Shown here one piece after another: positions 52,196 through 64,000 of a DNA stretch of 64,000 nucleotides. The translations under genes were made by a program, and so were the position numbers. The notes beneath the pieces were generated by a model that was given only the letters and a program-made list of their open reading frames with translations, ran no database searches and had not been told where the DNA came from. The stretch's first letter is position 1. Each line of letters opens with the position of its first letter. The stretch is from the NCBI GenBank assembly GCA_031841125.1, contig CM063108.1:50242122-50306121 (forward strand), read 5' to 3'. Origin of the DNA: Acanthococcus lagerstroemiae. Taxonomy: Eukaryota; Arthropoda; Insecta; Hemiptera; Eriococcidae.

Positions 52196-54582
52196 CGCAG
52201 TTACTGCGCCCGAGCTGTTTTCCAAGAGTTCGGTATCCTCGCATTACAGACTATTTATACTCAAATCAATTGCTGCACCGCAGAAGGAACTCGCTTTAAA
52301 TTTCTCATTATCGCTATAATTTTAATCACGCGTACGCGATGCACGCTAAACACGCTGTAGTACCTTCAGACCATATACTCCGTTATCTCTCGAATCTACA
52401 CCGAGTCCTTAATACGCTGGAATTAAGAGGACCTCAAGTATCACGTTCCCGGCGTCGATTCGATGAATTGTAAGCGAAAGAAGCGCCCCGTGACTGCGTC
52501 TGAGTAATGTACGCCGAGATTACCTCGAAATCCAAAAACAGAAACGCAGCTCGCGTATTCACGCGAAGCGTGTTCAACTCGCGAAGACTCCACTCCGCCC
52601 GCGAAGAGCGGGGCATTAGGTATTCCATCTATATGAGAGAGCGAGAGCCGATGCGAAATTTAAGCCATCAGAAACCACTAAGCACGTATTCGAAGGAAAT
52701 TAACCTGAACCCTTCGAATATAACGGCCGTTCGCGTAATTATCTTAGGACCACTGATTAGAATATGGACAGATAAATGAAAAGCTGCGAAGAATGAACGG
52801 TTAACGACGCGGGCAGCAGGGATAAAATACGTGTGGCGCGATACCGCAGCCAAATTACTGGGTACACCAAGAGATACCTAAATACGAACTGTGCCAGGAA
52901 AAGGGACTTGCGGATCAAAAGTGAAAAGATAAATTTCACGACGTCAGCGTCAAAAACAACGACGACCGGTTTGTTCGCATTTTCGTAGCCCGGAGAACAT
53001 GAAAAAGAAAGAATCTGCGGCCGCGAGAAGGAAAGCGAATCGAGTAGCACCTCAAAATAACGCAGAGACCTCCGACACCTATCGCGGATTAAGACGAGAG
53101 AACGGCAGAAAGATAGCGAGGCAAAAAGAAAACGCATGAGAAGATGAGTTCCAGAGATCTGCAATTTTGGAGACCTTACCGAACGGCGTTTCAGAAACCT
53201 CGCGATTTGGTAAAAATAGATCAGCTGCACAACAGCAGCAAAGAGACGACAGATAAAAAACGAAAATGAGTTGAGTTAGAGGGCAATTTTTACATTTCAA
53301 TCGATAACCTGCACTCGGTCCAGCGCAAATGTTCGGTTTACTTTTTGGCCGCCCACTAGGGCTGCATCGACGGCGAGGAAGCCCGCCTGCTATTGCCGAC
53401 ACTAATTTCGACTATTCACCGAATGAACTGTCAAACTGGCACCAATGTGATTTTTCGATCGAATTCAGAGACCGATTCTCGATTGCCGGGACTCGGTCGC
53501 TGGTGAAGTCAATCATCGTTGCAGAATAGGGAGCCTGAGGATCTCGGGTCCCAGTGCATTGGACTGGTTTCGACTAACACCGAGAATGGACGACTAACAC
53601 GGATAATGTTACTACGATGGCGTCATCACGGTCCCTGTTGTGCGTTGATTGAATGCGTGAAATAACGCATACCATATCCACGTGCCGATGTATCTGTATT
53701 GTGGTAACCGACTGCGGGCTCCTATGGGAACAGGAGGGTTGGTCGGCTAAGGTAGAGGAACCACTGTTAGGCCACGACTAGCTCAAGGAACCTACAAGGC
53801 GGATGGAACAGCACTGGAGGCTTCAGAGATCTATGTGTTACGGAGTAACTCAGGGTTTGCTGAGTACTAGCTATCGAAATACCTCAAAGGGACGGATCCT
53901 ACTCTGGTCGGCTGGCTGGCAGGTAGAACGCCGACACAAGATAACGCGGAATCAAAAGACAAGCGACAAATGAAACAACGTTATTATTAAGATAGCTTAC
54001 GAATAGATGGAACAAAAACGGTGGAGATCCTTCTCAAGTAGAGCGGATAGTACGGGTCCTCCAGGATGGTAGATACGTTGGAAACGGCGATGTTAATCTG
54101 GTGCTCCACACGTGATCCGGGAAGATCGAACAGTCACGATTCGGGTTACAAAATCGTCAAAGTAGCGCGATGCTCAGAAGAAAACTCGCGGTCGCGGAAA
54201 AAGGTTCGTTTCGCGAACAAAGTTCACAAAAAGCTCAAAAAAATAAGAAGACTCAAATTTGGTACAACTTGGAAAGAAAATCTTGTTAAGACTTTATGCG
54301 GTCGTCCCTAGTCCGTGTGTAAGAACCGAGTCCTCGCTGCCGCATTTTCTCGGATGGTCATCAGTGAGTCCCCCCCCCCCCATCGTTAGGTCAAGGAAGT
54401 CACAGAAAAGAGGAAAAGTCGATAAAATCGAAAAAGAGCGGACAAAAGAGCATTATCAGGATAGGACAGGAAAATACGTGAAAGACATGTTAGGAGAAGT
54501 GAGAGGAAGAGAACTCGTTTTCATATCTATCGAATGATTCGGTATCAATGCCTTGACCATCCGGAAACCGTGTAGCTCGGTC
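52196..54582. other. Anonymous sequence, CpG-richer at 52400-53550
   Basis: No recognisable gene. Open frames here are short, on both strands and unlike known proteins. The composition around 52430-52640 and 53000-53400 is GC- and CpG-richer than the repeats, so unannotated host sequence is possible. Confidence 0.4.
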
Positions 54583-54590
54583 ACTACAGT

Positions 54591-54762
54591 TAGGGCTCTA
54601 TAGTTTCACCTGGGTATACTAAGCCACCATTTTGGTTCATACTGCGCCCGTCGATGCCGAATTGACTACGCGTTACACTCCGCATAGTCGGATTCGGCAT
54701 CCACGGGCGCAGTATGAACCAAAATGGCGGCTTAGTATACCCAGGTGAAACTATAGAGCCCT
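54591..54762. mobile_element. 172-bp foldback MITE with ACTACAGT duplication
   Basis: Two arms of about 75 bp, nearly perfectly complementary (start TAGGGCTCTATAG, end CTATAGAGCCCT), surround a loop of about 20 bp. ACTACAGT at 54583-54590 and 54763-54770 is an 8-bp target duplication. Duplication length and ends fit a hAT-mobilised foldback element. Confidence 0.88.
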
Positions 54763-54807
54763 ACTACAGTATGCAGCGTAGCTACTGTCTCTTTTTTTAT
54801 CTTGATG

Positions 54808-55255
54808 CCGGCAGTACACTCTCGCCCTCATGATGCGAGACGAAACTGAACGAGACACGCATCGAGGCGAGAGATTGCGAGTGATGAACAGTACATTCGT
54901 GTCGAGATGACGCAAGACTGAGAGTAGATGGAATGATCGCGAGTCTCGTCTCGCCTCGTGTCCTTTGCCGGCATTATACTCTTGCCGAGATGATACGAGA
55001 CATGGCGAGGTACTATGACTGTCTCGTCTCATACTTCCGTTATTCCGCCTCGCCTCAAGAACGCTCCACCTTCTGTCGGTTTTTTGCGCCAGTCAAAGGA
55101 CACGAGGCGAGACGAGGCACTTGCGATCATTCCATCTATTCTTGGTCTCACGTCATCTTCACGAGAATGTACTGTTCATCACTCGCAATCCCTCGCCTCG
55201 GTGCTTGTCTCGCTCAGTCTCGTCTCGCATCATGAGGGCAAGAGTATACTGCTGG
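54808..55255. mobile_element. Foldback element, ~160-bp arms, CTCGTCTCG-rich
   Basis: The left arm 54808-54968 pairs with 55092-55255 (AGTACACTCTCGCCCTCATGATG against CATCATGAGGGCAAGAGTATACT). The word GCCGGCATTATACTCTTGCC at 54968 repeats the left end, suggesting internal duplication. There is no coding sequence. The flanking duplication was not identified. Confidence 0.7.
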
Positions 55256-55336
55256 TGACTCGCGCAAAAAAAGAAGTGGAGCATTCTCGAGGCGAGAGGC
55301 GAGATAACGCGAGCACGAGATGAGACAGATGTTCTA

Positions 55337-55760
55337 GTGGTTGTGTCAGAACGTTTCAAAAAGCATATCAACAGCAAAAGAACGATATTCAATCCCGATC
55401 CTACGAAGAAAGTTTACCAACATAATGGAGGCAAACTGCGATCATGGGCGTACACGTTTTCCACCATTGTCAAAAAGGAAAAATTGGTGAAAGAGGCGCA
55501 TAAAGAACTACTATGTAAGTTGCAATAAAAGAATAGAATTTTAAAATTCACTTATTTGTACTGGAGAAACAATTTTACCATATGCTAATCATATTTCAGC
55601 GCCACAAAATAAGGTCATCAACGATAATGATGAAAGCAGCAGGGTGAACGATCTGCATAAACAGGAGCATCAGGAGCACATAGATGATGCACCTAATGGA
55701 GACAGGAATACATCCAAAGCAGCAGTTGATTGCACATCAGCCACTGATGACGAAGTGTGA
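55337..55760 (+). CDS. Two 3'-terminal exons of an unrecognised gene
   Basis: The frame is open from about 55310 to the donor at 55515 (ACTAT|GTAAGT). An 85-bp intron ends ATATTTCAG (55599). The second exon runs from 55600 to TGA at 55758-55760, and AATAAA follows at about 55808. The phase-1 junction is in frame. Exon 1 is basic (RFKKHINSKRTIFNPDPTKK, QHNGGKLRSWAYTF). Exon 2 is acidic and low-complexity (DNDESSRVND, HKQEHQEHIDDA). No family is recognised. No ATG precedes it: the frame is cut off by foldback DNA at 54808-55255, so upstream exons are missing or displaced. It could be a degraded host gene or transposon-captured exons. Confidence 0.5.
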
Positions 55761-58700
55761 GGGCTCAATTATCTTGTACTCTGAATTGTATGTTTTTATT
55801 TTTTGATAATAAAAATTATTGAACTGACATCAATTTTATACATACATTGTCCATTAAAGAATGGTATACAGAAATTGGACAGCTACTTGATATCAAAGTT
55901 GAGAAACTACTGACATCAATTTGCAGCCATTATATGCATCGAATGAGGGCTTGTACCTAAAATGTACCTTACTTTGAACTTATTTCAAGCACGCCATTCA
56001 AATTCTACACTGAGCGGATGAAATGCACGGAGTTTCCCAATATTACTCTCGGATAGTACATACTACCTTAATTTTCAGTAAACGATATTGTGTCTACAAA
56101 AAAAGGGGCCAATACATGGATGACGTGCCAGTACTTTCTCGACATACAGCAAACGTAAAAGTTGTGAAGGACAACTGTAAATTACATGACATTTTCAATG
56201 ACTGAACTCGAATTGATTTTCAATTTTAACGGGAGGAGTGGGGCTGGATGTGCAAGCGTGTCTCTGCCCGGAAGGCTCCGCACAGGGTTACAATTTGAAA
56301 TATTGATAGCAATATAGGTATGAATTATATCGAACATGACCCTTAATTTTAGTGAGATTAAAGAGTATCATGATTATCTTTTTTTTTTCTACGAAGAATT
56401 TTTAAATTGTTTGTTCTTTGCTAGATGAAGGGGTTTCTCGAACAATCGAGTTTATTTCTACGGTCATGTTGGATGCCACCTTTATCTAAAATGCTTCGCA
56501 TAAAGCTAACACCTGAAATATTGAAAGCTAAGTACGCGGGCTCAACCGAAAATTTTAGGAGAAATTAATTTCCAACATCAGTTGCCTCTATTGTACGATA
56601 CATGAACACTGTCATAAGTCACACAATTTTGAAGTTCTCATATTCCAGCTCCCGTAGACTACTATTGGCCAGTGTTTCTGCAGAAATAACTTCAACAATA
56701 CATTCGGGGACTGAAAAATCCCAATTATTGATATTCTTGAAGCAATTCAAGTTTTCACACGCCTTTCTCTTGTGAGCCATTACTTAGAGATTTCAGTAGA
56801 AACAGCCTCAGAAACGGATTCAGCGACTTCGAAAACTCAGTTATTGATATACTCTACATGATCAACTCCAATTCTAAGGTTTCACCCCCCAGCTGCGAAG
56901 CATGGGAGATCATATGTTTCTTGATCCTTTTCCCCCGGCACACCATGGAAAATAGTTCAAGCATACAGAAATCTTGGCCCTGGGTTTTCAGGCCAAAAGA
57001 AACAAATTTAACCACTGGCAACGCAATGTTTTCTAAAACATTGTGGACCTTGTTACCGATTGTAACACAACCCCCCCCCCCCCATCAATCAGTCAACGTT
57101 TTATGTTTTCACAAAACAAATGGCTCGAGAGGGCTTTTCTGAGTGAGAAGCTGTTCCTACTGCAAAAGAGGGATCCCGGGTATCACAGAACTGCGTGCAT
57201 CTTATAACGCATACTTTCCCTGCAATTTTTCATTATTTTGACAAATCGATACTTCTGACCATCATTTGGAGCGAGTGACAGGTGAAGTACACACTTGAGG
57301 ATTCATCCTATCTTCGAGACTGATAACTGCTCCCAATATCGATACACATCTTACGTGACGAGTGAGAAACCCCAGCGGAGACCCCACCACGATATAAGTT
57401 CACTTTCATTAGAAAGTTCCTACTTTCCAACAGTTCGTCATGATTTAATACAAATACCAACAATGTCTCAACAATATCATCTTCGGTATTTCTGGGCTAC
57501 TGAACTAAACGCTCATCGCTGCCGAGACACGTTTTTAGTAGCCGAAAATCTCGTTCCGCAATCCTGTTAGAAATACGTAATTATTTCGGAATACTCGAAA
57601 GTAAACATCAAATTTAAGCAGACTGCTTTCCAAAAGTTTCCAGTTTACTGAAAAGAAAAACGAAACTTTATTTCATCTTATCGAGTGTACATAAAGCCTC
57701 CATTCGCGTTTATTTATTTTACCATCGAGCGAGCTGAGGAGACGCCGCCTAAATGAAACGGGGCTGCGAGCAACGAACTCTGCGACCCCCCGTTTTAATT
57801 TATAAATATGAAACGTCGAACGGCGGCAGGCCCTCGAAATAATAATAATAATCGTAATGATGATAAAACTAAAAACGAAAACAGACGAAATATTTTCCGC
57901 TCGCCCTGAAAATAAACACAAAAATGCGTTAAGGCGAAGCATCTCTCGGACCCAAGACGCAAAAAGGGAAGAAAGAAGCTACCCCGATTTTCTATACACG
58001 TAAACGCAAACTATACAGAACGTCAAAATTTCGTAAATTTGCCCCTCGCAGCGGGCGTCACTGCCACGATTTTTCGCCGCGTCGAGAGCGAAAAACGCCG
58101 AAATCTTTAATTACGATTCATCTTCGAGGAAAAAGTTTTACAGCGTAAATATTTCAGTCTGAAAATTATTTATTTAGGAGTGGCTGCGGTAATTTTTGAA
58201 AATTCCGGATAAAGCGAGCGAGGGTGGAATGCGAATTAACGTCCATTTCAACGATGCTTCGTTTGAAGCGCGAATGTATACACGAGCCTTTGAAAGAGAG
58301 ACTTTTTCCGGCCCGTTTCGAGTTGCAGATTATACCAACATAGCTACCTCATTTAGGGATACAAAAAACCTATGAAAGGGACTTGTATACCAAGCCCTGA
58401 TCGGCGATATAAGGTAGTGATTTTTTCAACTACTGGCCTATCAGCAAACGGAGCAGAAAGTTAAAATTTTCGAAAGAAAATATCGTCAAGTATTTCAATC
58501 TCCTTCCGTTTTTCTTTTTTCTTTTTTTTTTTTTTTTTTTTGCAACGCAAAAAAGGAGAAATACAATTTTTTGTATTAAAATCCGACAAGTATACAGGTA
58601 CACACACATTAGGTATAAGTAGCCAATTACCCGCTTAATTTCTAGTAATAATTTCTTGGAAGTTTTAGAGTCTGTTTACCACAGATCAGTTCTAAGGTAT

Positions 58701-60290
58701 ACATTGTGCTTCCCGAATTGAAAAATTTATTCATTCTCGCATGGTATTACTAAATTTGATTTTGTTTCAGAAATCGAACATCTACTCGTACTATTCAGCA
58801 ATGGTCATCTCATTTCCCGCTACTCGATGGAGTTACTGCTGGTTTTTTGGTGGTACTTCAAATTTTTGAGTAAATGATGTTGCGACGAAATTTTCAGTCA
58901 AAGGTTGCGTGGTGGCCACACGAGTAGATGGACATCGTGCTTCGGCTACAACAGAAAAAAAAAAAAAAAAACGAGAAAAAAAAACCAGAAAAACGCACCG
59001 GGACCGCCATACCACAGAATGTGTCCACCCAAAAACGACAAATGCTTCTTTCTGAATTTCTGGAGGTCTTGCTATCAAAACTGGGGACTGGGGAACCTTC
59101 TTCACTTTTTCAAATCAAGTGATTTGGGTGACCAGTAGGCACTCTGTACGCTGGTCCGTAATCACTGGGCGAGGAAACACGGAGGAGGATTCAAGGAGTT
59201 CTCAATACTACCAGTCGATTCGAACGATGAACCTTTCTTCGACAGTCAAAAGGCAGAAATCATTCAAATTTACTTCATCAGTTTTGCAAGGAAAGAAAGT
59301 GTCCAGAGAACCCAATTATTTCAAGGTGATTGTTTCCTTAGAGATTCGGCCTCTGATGACTCACGATAACCGTAATCAAAGTTCCTAGGCGCTAGAGCTA
59401 AAATAGGTTGGTTTTGAAGGCAGTTTTCGCAATTCAGTTCACAGTTCTGTGAGATTGAAGACGGCTATTAGCTGTACTCGTAAGCTCCGTAGCTCACAAT
59501 AAAATTAAATCAAATACACCAGTACAGTAACACTAACCATGAGATGGTCAATCAACAGGGGTTGGAGTCCTAACTCACCCTCTCAATACCACTTTTTCAT
59601 TCGACCTAAATGGAAATAAGCTCAATTTCACGGATCAAAAAACCACCGAATGTTTGCGATTATTAGAGATGAGGTTTTCAAATAAGATTATTCTTTCATA
59701 TTCTTTAAAGAGGAAGGGAGAGGGGGTGGATCAATTTCAATTTTTCATCCCTTCTAACTGATGAAATTCAGAATCCAGCTGGGAAGTTTACCGGACACGT
59801 ACCCTGCTACAGTCCAGACAAATTAGACCTGAGAAATGTTGAGGAAACAACTGGTACCCAGCGGGAGTTTACTGAAAATTGCTCAATGTGATGTCCTCAC
59901 TTACTACATGTCTCTACGAAAATGGTCTCCAGTAAATCTATTCTATCTAACCTAGAAACGTCACAACTCTGGAGGTTCCAACCCTTGGGAATTTTTTATC
60001 CCCTTCGCCCCACTTCTCGAATACTACACATGCGAAATCGCATATTTTTGAATTTCTTCCACTGGGATATCAGTTCTGGGGTATTCGAGAACACTGAATA
60101 CAATTTTTACATCAGTTTGCCCTTAAGTTGAGAACTGTAGTGTAACGTTAGGAGCAGGGGCCAAGGTCAGAGATGACATAAAATAGGGAAAGATGATGAT
60201 CACATTGACTCTGTATGTATTTACAACTGTATCGTTGAAAGACAGAGCAGGAACTGAAATTAAAAAGAAAATAAAAAAATTGCTACGAGT
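55761..60290. other. Anonymous sequence with simple repeats
   Basis: 4.5 kb without a recognisable gene. Notable simple sequence: C-run at 57069-57083, (AAT)n at 57837-57855, T-run at 58518-58541, A-run at 58949-58971. The GC-richer part 57640-58330 shows no coding signature. Confidence 0.4.
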
Positions 60291-60291
60291 T

Positions 60292-61189
60292 CTGTTAGAA
60301 AAGTATCCGACCTTATTTTTTATTTCGAAAACCTGAGATGGATTTGAATCAAGCGCGTTTGCATGAGCTGAACTTGAACCCTCGTGCGCATGCGTGAATT
60401 TTCTCCCGCTTGTTGCTAGCGTCAGTCGCTGTCAATCAGCGTTCGAGTAACTAGTATAGTGCTCGCGTCGGTTTTTCACAGCAAGTAAAATGACGAAACA
60501 ACTGGAGCAGCGGTACTGCATCAAACGTTGCCAACTGGAAACGAGTCCTGGGTGTACGGGTACGACCCGTAACCCAAATCCCAGTCATCATTGTGGAAGC
60601 ATTCAACGTCACCAGGACCAAAGAAGGCCCGCCAAGTGCGCAGCAGCATCAAAGTGATGCTAACTGCTTTCTTCAACTCCCTCGGAATGGTACACCACAA
60701 GTACGCACCACAGGGTCAAACAATCATCAAAGAGTACTGCAGGGATGTGTCCTACGTCGCCTTCGTGATTCTGTGCGGCGCAAATGACCGGAGTTGTGGT
60801 CATATGGAAACTGGCGACTCCATCATGACAATGCTCTAGCACATTCCTCGCACTTGTCAGAATTTTTTGGCGAAAAACCAGACACCTCTGCTTCAATAGG
60901 CTCCTTACTCTCCTGATATGGCCCTCTGCGACTTCTGGCTGTACCCCAAAGTCAAGAGGCCATTAAAAGGAACGCAATTTCAGACAAGAGCGAGGACATT
61001 ACGGTTGCAACGACAACCGAGCTACTCCATTCCGAAAGAGGCTTTTTCGGAATGCTTCCAACAATGGCGGCATTACAGGGAGAAGTGTGTGGAGTTCCAC
61101 GGAGACTACTTTGAGGGTGATTAGGTTTCCAACACTTCCGATATGCCAGTTTTTTTTAATCGGCTAAAGGTCGGATACTTTTCTAACAG
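60292..61189 (+). mobile_element. mariner element remnant, internally deleted
   Basis: Inverted termini of about 23 bp (CTGTTAGAAAAGTATCCGACC at 60292; complement ending 61189) bound about 900 bp with a decayed transposase. The family differs from the rosa element at 35304. Confidence 0.85.
60490..61124 (+). pseudogene. mariner transposase pseudogene
   Basis: It begins ATGACGAAACAACTGGAGCAG and ends near GDYFEGD-TAG (61122). Between, pieces in alternating frames show VYGYDP, RPKKARQVRSS, QVLRRLRDSVRRKRPELW, LHHDNALAHSS (catalytic Asp) and CDFWLYPKVKRPLKG (third catalytic Asp region). Most of the N-terminal HTH is missing (jump after about 18 codons), and the third catalytic block is shortened and frameshifted. 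A deletion derivative, inactive. Confidence 0.85.
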
Positions 61190-61500
61190 AAATCATGTAT
61201 CTAAAAAGCCAACTCCCACAAAGACTGTTCAAGAAACTTCAAAGACTGTCAATGCCCCTTCTCGTTCTACTCACATTGAGTCTTACGTAAATTTTTAATC
61301 TTACCCACTACAGTACAGGTTTCCAATGCTTCAGGTATGCCAGTTCTTTTACTGCTAAAGATCGGATACTTTTCTAAAAAAAATCATACATCTAAAAAGC
61401 CAACTCCCACAAAGACTGTTCAAGAATTGTTAAAGACTGCCAATGCCCTTTCTCTTCCTACTCATATTCAGTCTTACGTTTTTAACCTCGCCCACCATAG
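61127..61500 (+). repeat. ~190-bp tandem duplication including the mariner right end
   Basis: Two consecutive units start AGGTTTCCAAxxCTTCxGxTATGCCAG (61127 and 61318). Each contains the mariner terminal sequence and then ATCTAAAAAGCCAACTCCCACAAAGACTGTTCAAG. The second copy has a mutated TIR (TTCTAAAAAAAATC). The duplication postdates the mariner insertion. Confidence 0.85.
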
Positions 61501-62349
61501 GGCTTCACATTCTAAGTTAAGAGCAAACAGATACGAAAGCAAATTCCGTAACCTGGAAAACTCAAGTTATTGACGTCTCTATTCTTTTTCACGCTTGTAC
61601 AATTTCGATAAACTCTTAAATGAAAGTCTTCAGAAATCTGACAACAACATGAAGAACAAAATGCTTGTTGTTGGTGGGAGGGGGAGGAGGGCGAAGAGAA
61701 TATCCGGAAAAGATTCCGAGGATGGGTCATTACAGAGATTCGGAAGCATGTCCAATGTCAGTTCGCACCCCATCTAGTCACATTCTACTTTTCTCACATA
61801 AAGTCTGACCAAAATTCTACTTTTCTCACATAAAGTTCGTGTTAATGTATAGCAGCAGAATGGGTCATTTTTAAACCACTTTTCTTGGAGTTCCGGGATA
61901 GTAATGAAAAAATTGACCGCAACTTTTCGGATGTAAAATTTTGCGAGAAATATTTTCATCTCATTGATTGCACTTCAAAGTTTGATCCTTCACCATAAAA
62001 GAAACGTCACCCCGATTTGTGTGGCTTTTTATCGAAAACTCAGAGGAACAATGTGACCAATCTCCAACAAACTCCGGCTTGTTACCAACAAATTTTTAAA
62101 ATTTTTCTTGTTTGTGCACAAACTACTCTGTGACTCGGCTCTTTTCTTCTTTTTAATTAATTAGATTTTTATACTTGGTCTTATTATAAGCATTTCATGT
62201 AGTTGAACATATAACAATTGGATTCGGTCGTATTTGTACTAGCAATGAACTGGACGTGTCGGGGTCTACAGGAGCCCATGTGGTTCTCTGATATACAAGC
62301 ACAGTATTGTGTTCTTATTCATGGATTTAGCTTTTTTTTTATATTTTTC
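61501..62349. other. Anonymous sequence
   Basis: No gene is visible. A near-tandem repeat of ATTCTACTTTTCTCACATAAAG occurs at 61781 and 61814. Confidence 0.4.
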
Positions 62350-62590
62350 TTTTATACTTTGGAATTGAGTTGGGAAGTTAGGAGAACCCAACAAGGCAAA
62401 AGGTTTTTCTTCTTTTGCTTTACTACTTGGGAGTTTTTAGTTGAGTCAATTGGAAAAATCCAACCGATCGAAAGGTTTTTTTTTTTTGCTTTGATACTTG
62501 GGAATTCTGAGCTGAGTCAGTTGGGAATATCACAATTCTTACTCCCCTCCCCAACCCCCATAAAAAAATCTTCGGAACCTCCCTGTCCAC
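62350..62590. repeat. Dispersed repeat family R1, copy 2
   Basis: It has the same order of words as 51967-52195 (AAAAGGTTTTTCTTCTTTTGCTTT, TTGGAAAAATCCAACC, GATACTTGGGAATTCTGAG) and a C-rich right end, TCTTCGGAACCTCCCTGTCC. Divergence from copy 1 is moderate. Confidence 0.7.
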
Positions 62591-64000
62591 AATATTCCGC
62601 ACAAAATTGTGCATTACCAACTCGCGATGGGAATTAATATCACACTATCATCGAAATCAGTTAGCTGGTTCAGCTTATAAATCTTCTTTTTAACGATTCA
62701 TTTTTTCGAACATTTTCCTCCTCTCAAATACCATGAATTCTTAGAATAAGAAAATCTGTTTACTGAGCGATTAATTGAGGCCTCGATTGTTAAATTTATT
62801 CGTAAAATGCAAAATATCGACAATTTTGGAATTGCACGTTCTGCTGGGGAGAAACAGTTACTATTCAATTCACTGATTTTGCTTCGGGATTGTTTTGCAA
62901 CAACGAAACTATGGATCTAGGGGTAAGTATCATGCTAGAAAACAGAGCAAGCCCGTAGGTAACCGCTTATATGTGATAGAGCACGATATTCACCAGGGCA
63001 TGAGCCATAAGGGAACAGGAAAAAAATTTTTTACTTTTAGCTGATTTATTTATTTGATTTTTTTTTTTTTTTTTAGAATGTGCTAGCCAGGGCGGCGCGC
63101 ATGCTAGGTTGCCCTGGCGTTAGCTACGGGCCTGAAACAGAGTCAAGCCAATGTTGTTCACGTACAGTAGTTTGAGAACGGCTGTGCAGATTTTGATAGA
63201 GCAGTCAATCACTTCAGCTGTACAAATGATCTTTCGAACAGTAAGAAAGGAGGCAGCGAGTTCCATATAGGTTAAGGCGGGTAGAGGAGAATTCAAGCAA
63301 AGATTTGCCCACAGAGTAAGAACTAGCATTCAGATTTGCATACTGACATATTCTTAGAACTTCCTTTTTTTCTTCTTTTGATGCGAAGTTTCCGTTTTTC
63401 CTCATTTCCAGCAGAACTGCCAGATGATTGCATTCCAATAACGTCACACCAGAAACCAGAACATGAGTGTAGCTGGACTTTTTCCCAGGGGGGGGGGGGG
63501 GGCGGCAAACGGTAGAACTATATTGGCGCCAGTCACACACATTTTCGTTGTCTAGCGTCTAGACCTCTTCAGTTGGCTTTAATATTCGAAAATAATCTTG
63601 TAAGCACTGGAACATTTTTTTTTGAAACTCAGGGGGGGCATGGCCCCCCTTGCCCCTAGCCTGGCTACGTCCATGCACCAGAAGTTCTGACCAACACTAC
63701 GGGCAGAGTTTCGCGCAACGGCCGCACTGTCCACAAGACGAACACGTGCTCTCGAGGGTCAATAGAAGGTTAATTCCATTAGCAAACCCATTTTCGAAGG
63801 AGCTATTCTTCGGTATCCGATGCGATTACAAAGGTTACATTGACTTGTAGCGCCGTCAATGTCGCTAGCTGGGTTGATTCATGAGTATTAAGTTCGACCA
63901 GGCTTACACAACATACAAGCCCAAGTGAATACCCATAAACAGGTTTTTGATGCTGATGGTAAATCACAATATTGCATTTACGTTATTTTACCATCTCTGG
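62591..64000. other. Anonymous sequence with two MITE ends
   Basis: No gene is recognisable. Right-hand ends of GTAGC-type elements occur at about 63085-63134 (GCCAGGGCGGCGCGC...GTTAGCTACGGGCCTG) and 63635-63680 (GGGGGGGCATGGCCCCCC...CTGGCTACGTCCATG). A G-run lies at 63488-63502 and a T-run at 63058-63075. Confidence 0.45.

Noticed and set aside
54751..55323. Overlapping ORFs on both strands near 55000
   Set aside because: They are by-products of the CTCGTCTCG-rich foldback element.

Overview
This is a eukaryotic, almost certainly arthropod (probably insect) window made nearly entirely of mobile DNA. The evidence is several LINE lineages with APE-type endonuclease and reverse transcriptase, a spliced rosa-type (DD41D) mariner transposase, hAT and mariner remnants, a tRNA-derived SINE, foldback MITEs, GT-AG introns and AT-rich spacer. 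I could identify no conserved host gene. Two small intron-containing gene fragments (44996-45441 and about 55337-55760) are unrecognised.

Layout: a truncated LINE (1500-3850); anonymous sequence with a short tandem repeat; a MITE and a SINE (6609-7117); an RTE-like LINE remnant containing a 316-bp-arm palindrome (7320-9560); a CR1/L2-like LINE (LINE B, 11731-26812) whose ORF1 is split by a young LTR retrotransposon (12512-23501); anonymous sequence; a CR1/jockey-like LINE (LINE C, 29254-48260) stretched by four nested insertions (a 396-bp TIR element, an 11-kb mariner-like composite with its transposase, a 702-bp TIR element, and a 2.3-kb insert bounded by 172-bp direct repeats); a hAT remnant; a second copy of the first LINE; an RTE 3' end; two foldback elements; a two-exon gene fragment; a mariner remnant; and more repeats to the end.

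The most notable object is the LTR retrotransposon. It has TGTA...TACA LTRs of about 1.12 kb, nearly identical to each other, and a 4-bp AAAT target duplication. Between the 5' LTR and gag it carries an extra ORF (14187-15359) with the motif series of alphavirus-like RNA-virus capping enzymes (Vmethyltransf): H-P-H, D-V-G-G, H-C-C, a D/R box, C-x6-C and H-S-x-Y-D. Gag is a Ty3-type capsid with no zinc knuckle. A G GGA AAC heptamer plus a stem-loop at the gag stop predicts -1 frameshifting into a 1644-residue Pol. Pol reads: degenerate SGNH-hydrolase-like domain, aspartic protease, RT (YVDD), decayed native RNase H, integrase HHCC and core, a complete second RNase H, integrase C-terminal domain. 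The functional RNase H therefore sits inside the integrase. An LTR retroelement combining a virus-type capping enzyme with a relocated RNase H is the best candidate here for an undescribed system.

The second story is genome stratigraphy. Removing each insertion plus one target-duplication copy restores the reading frame of the interrupted LINE locally, which fixes the boundaries of the LTR element (in LINE B) and of the 396-bp, 11-kb and 702-bp elements (in LINE C).
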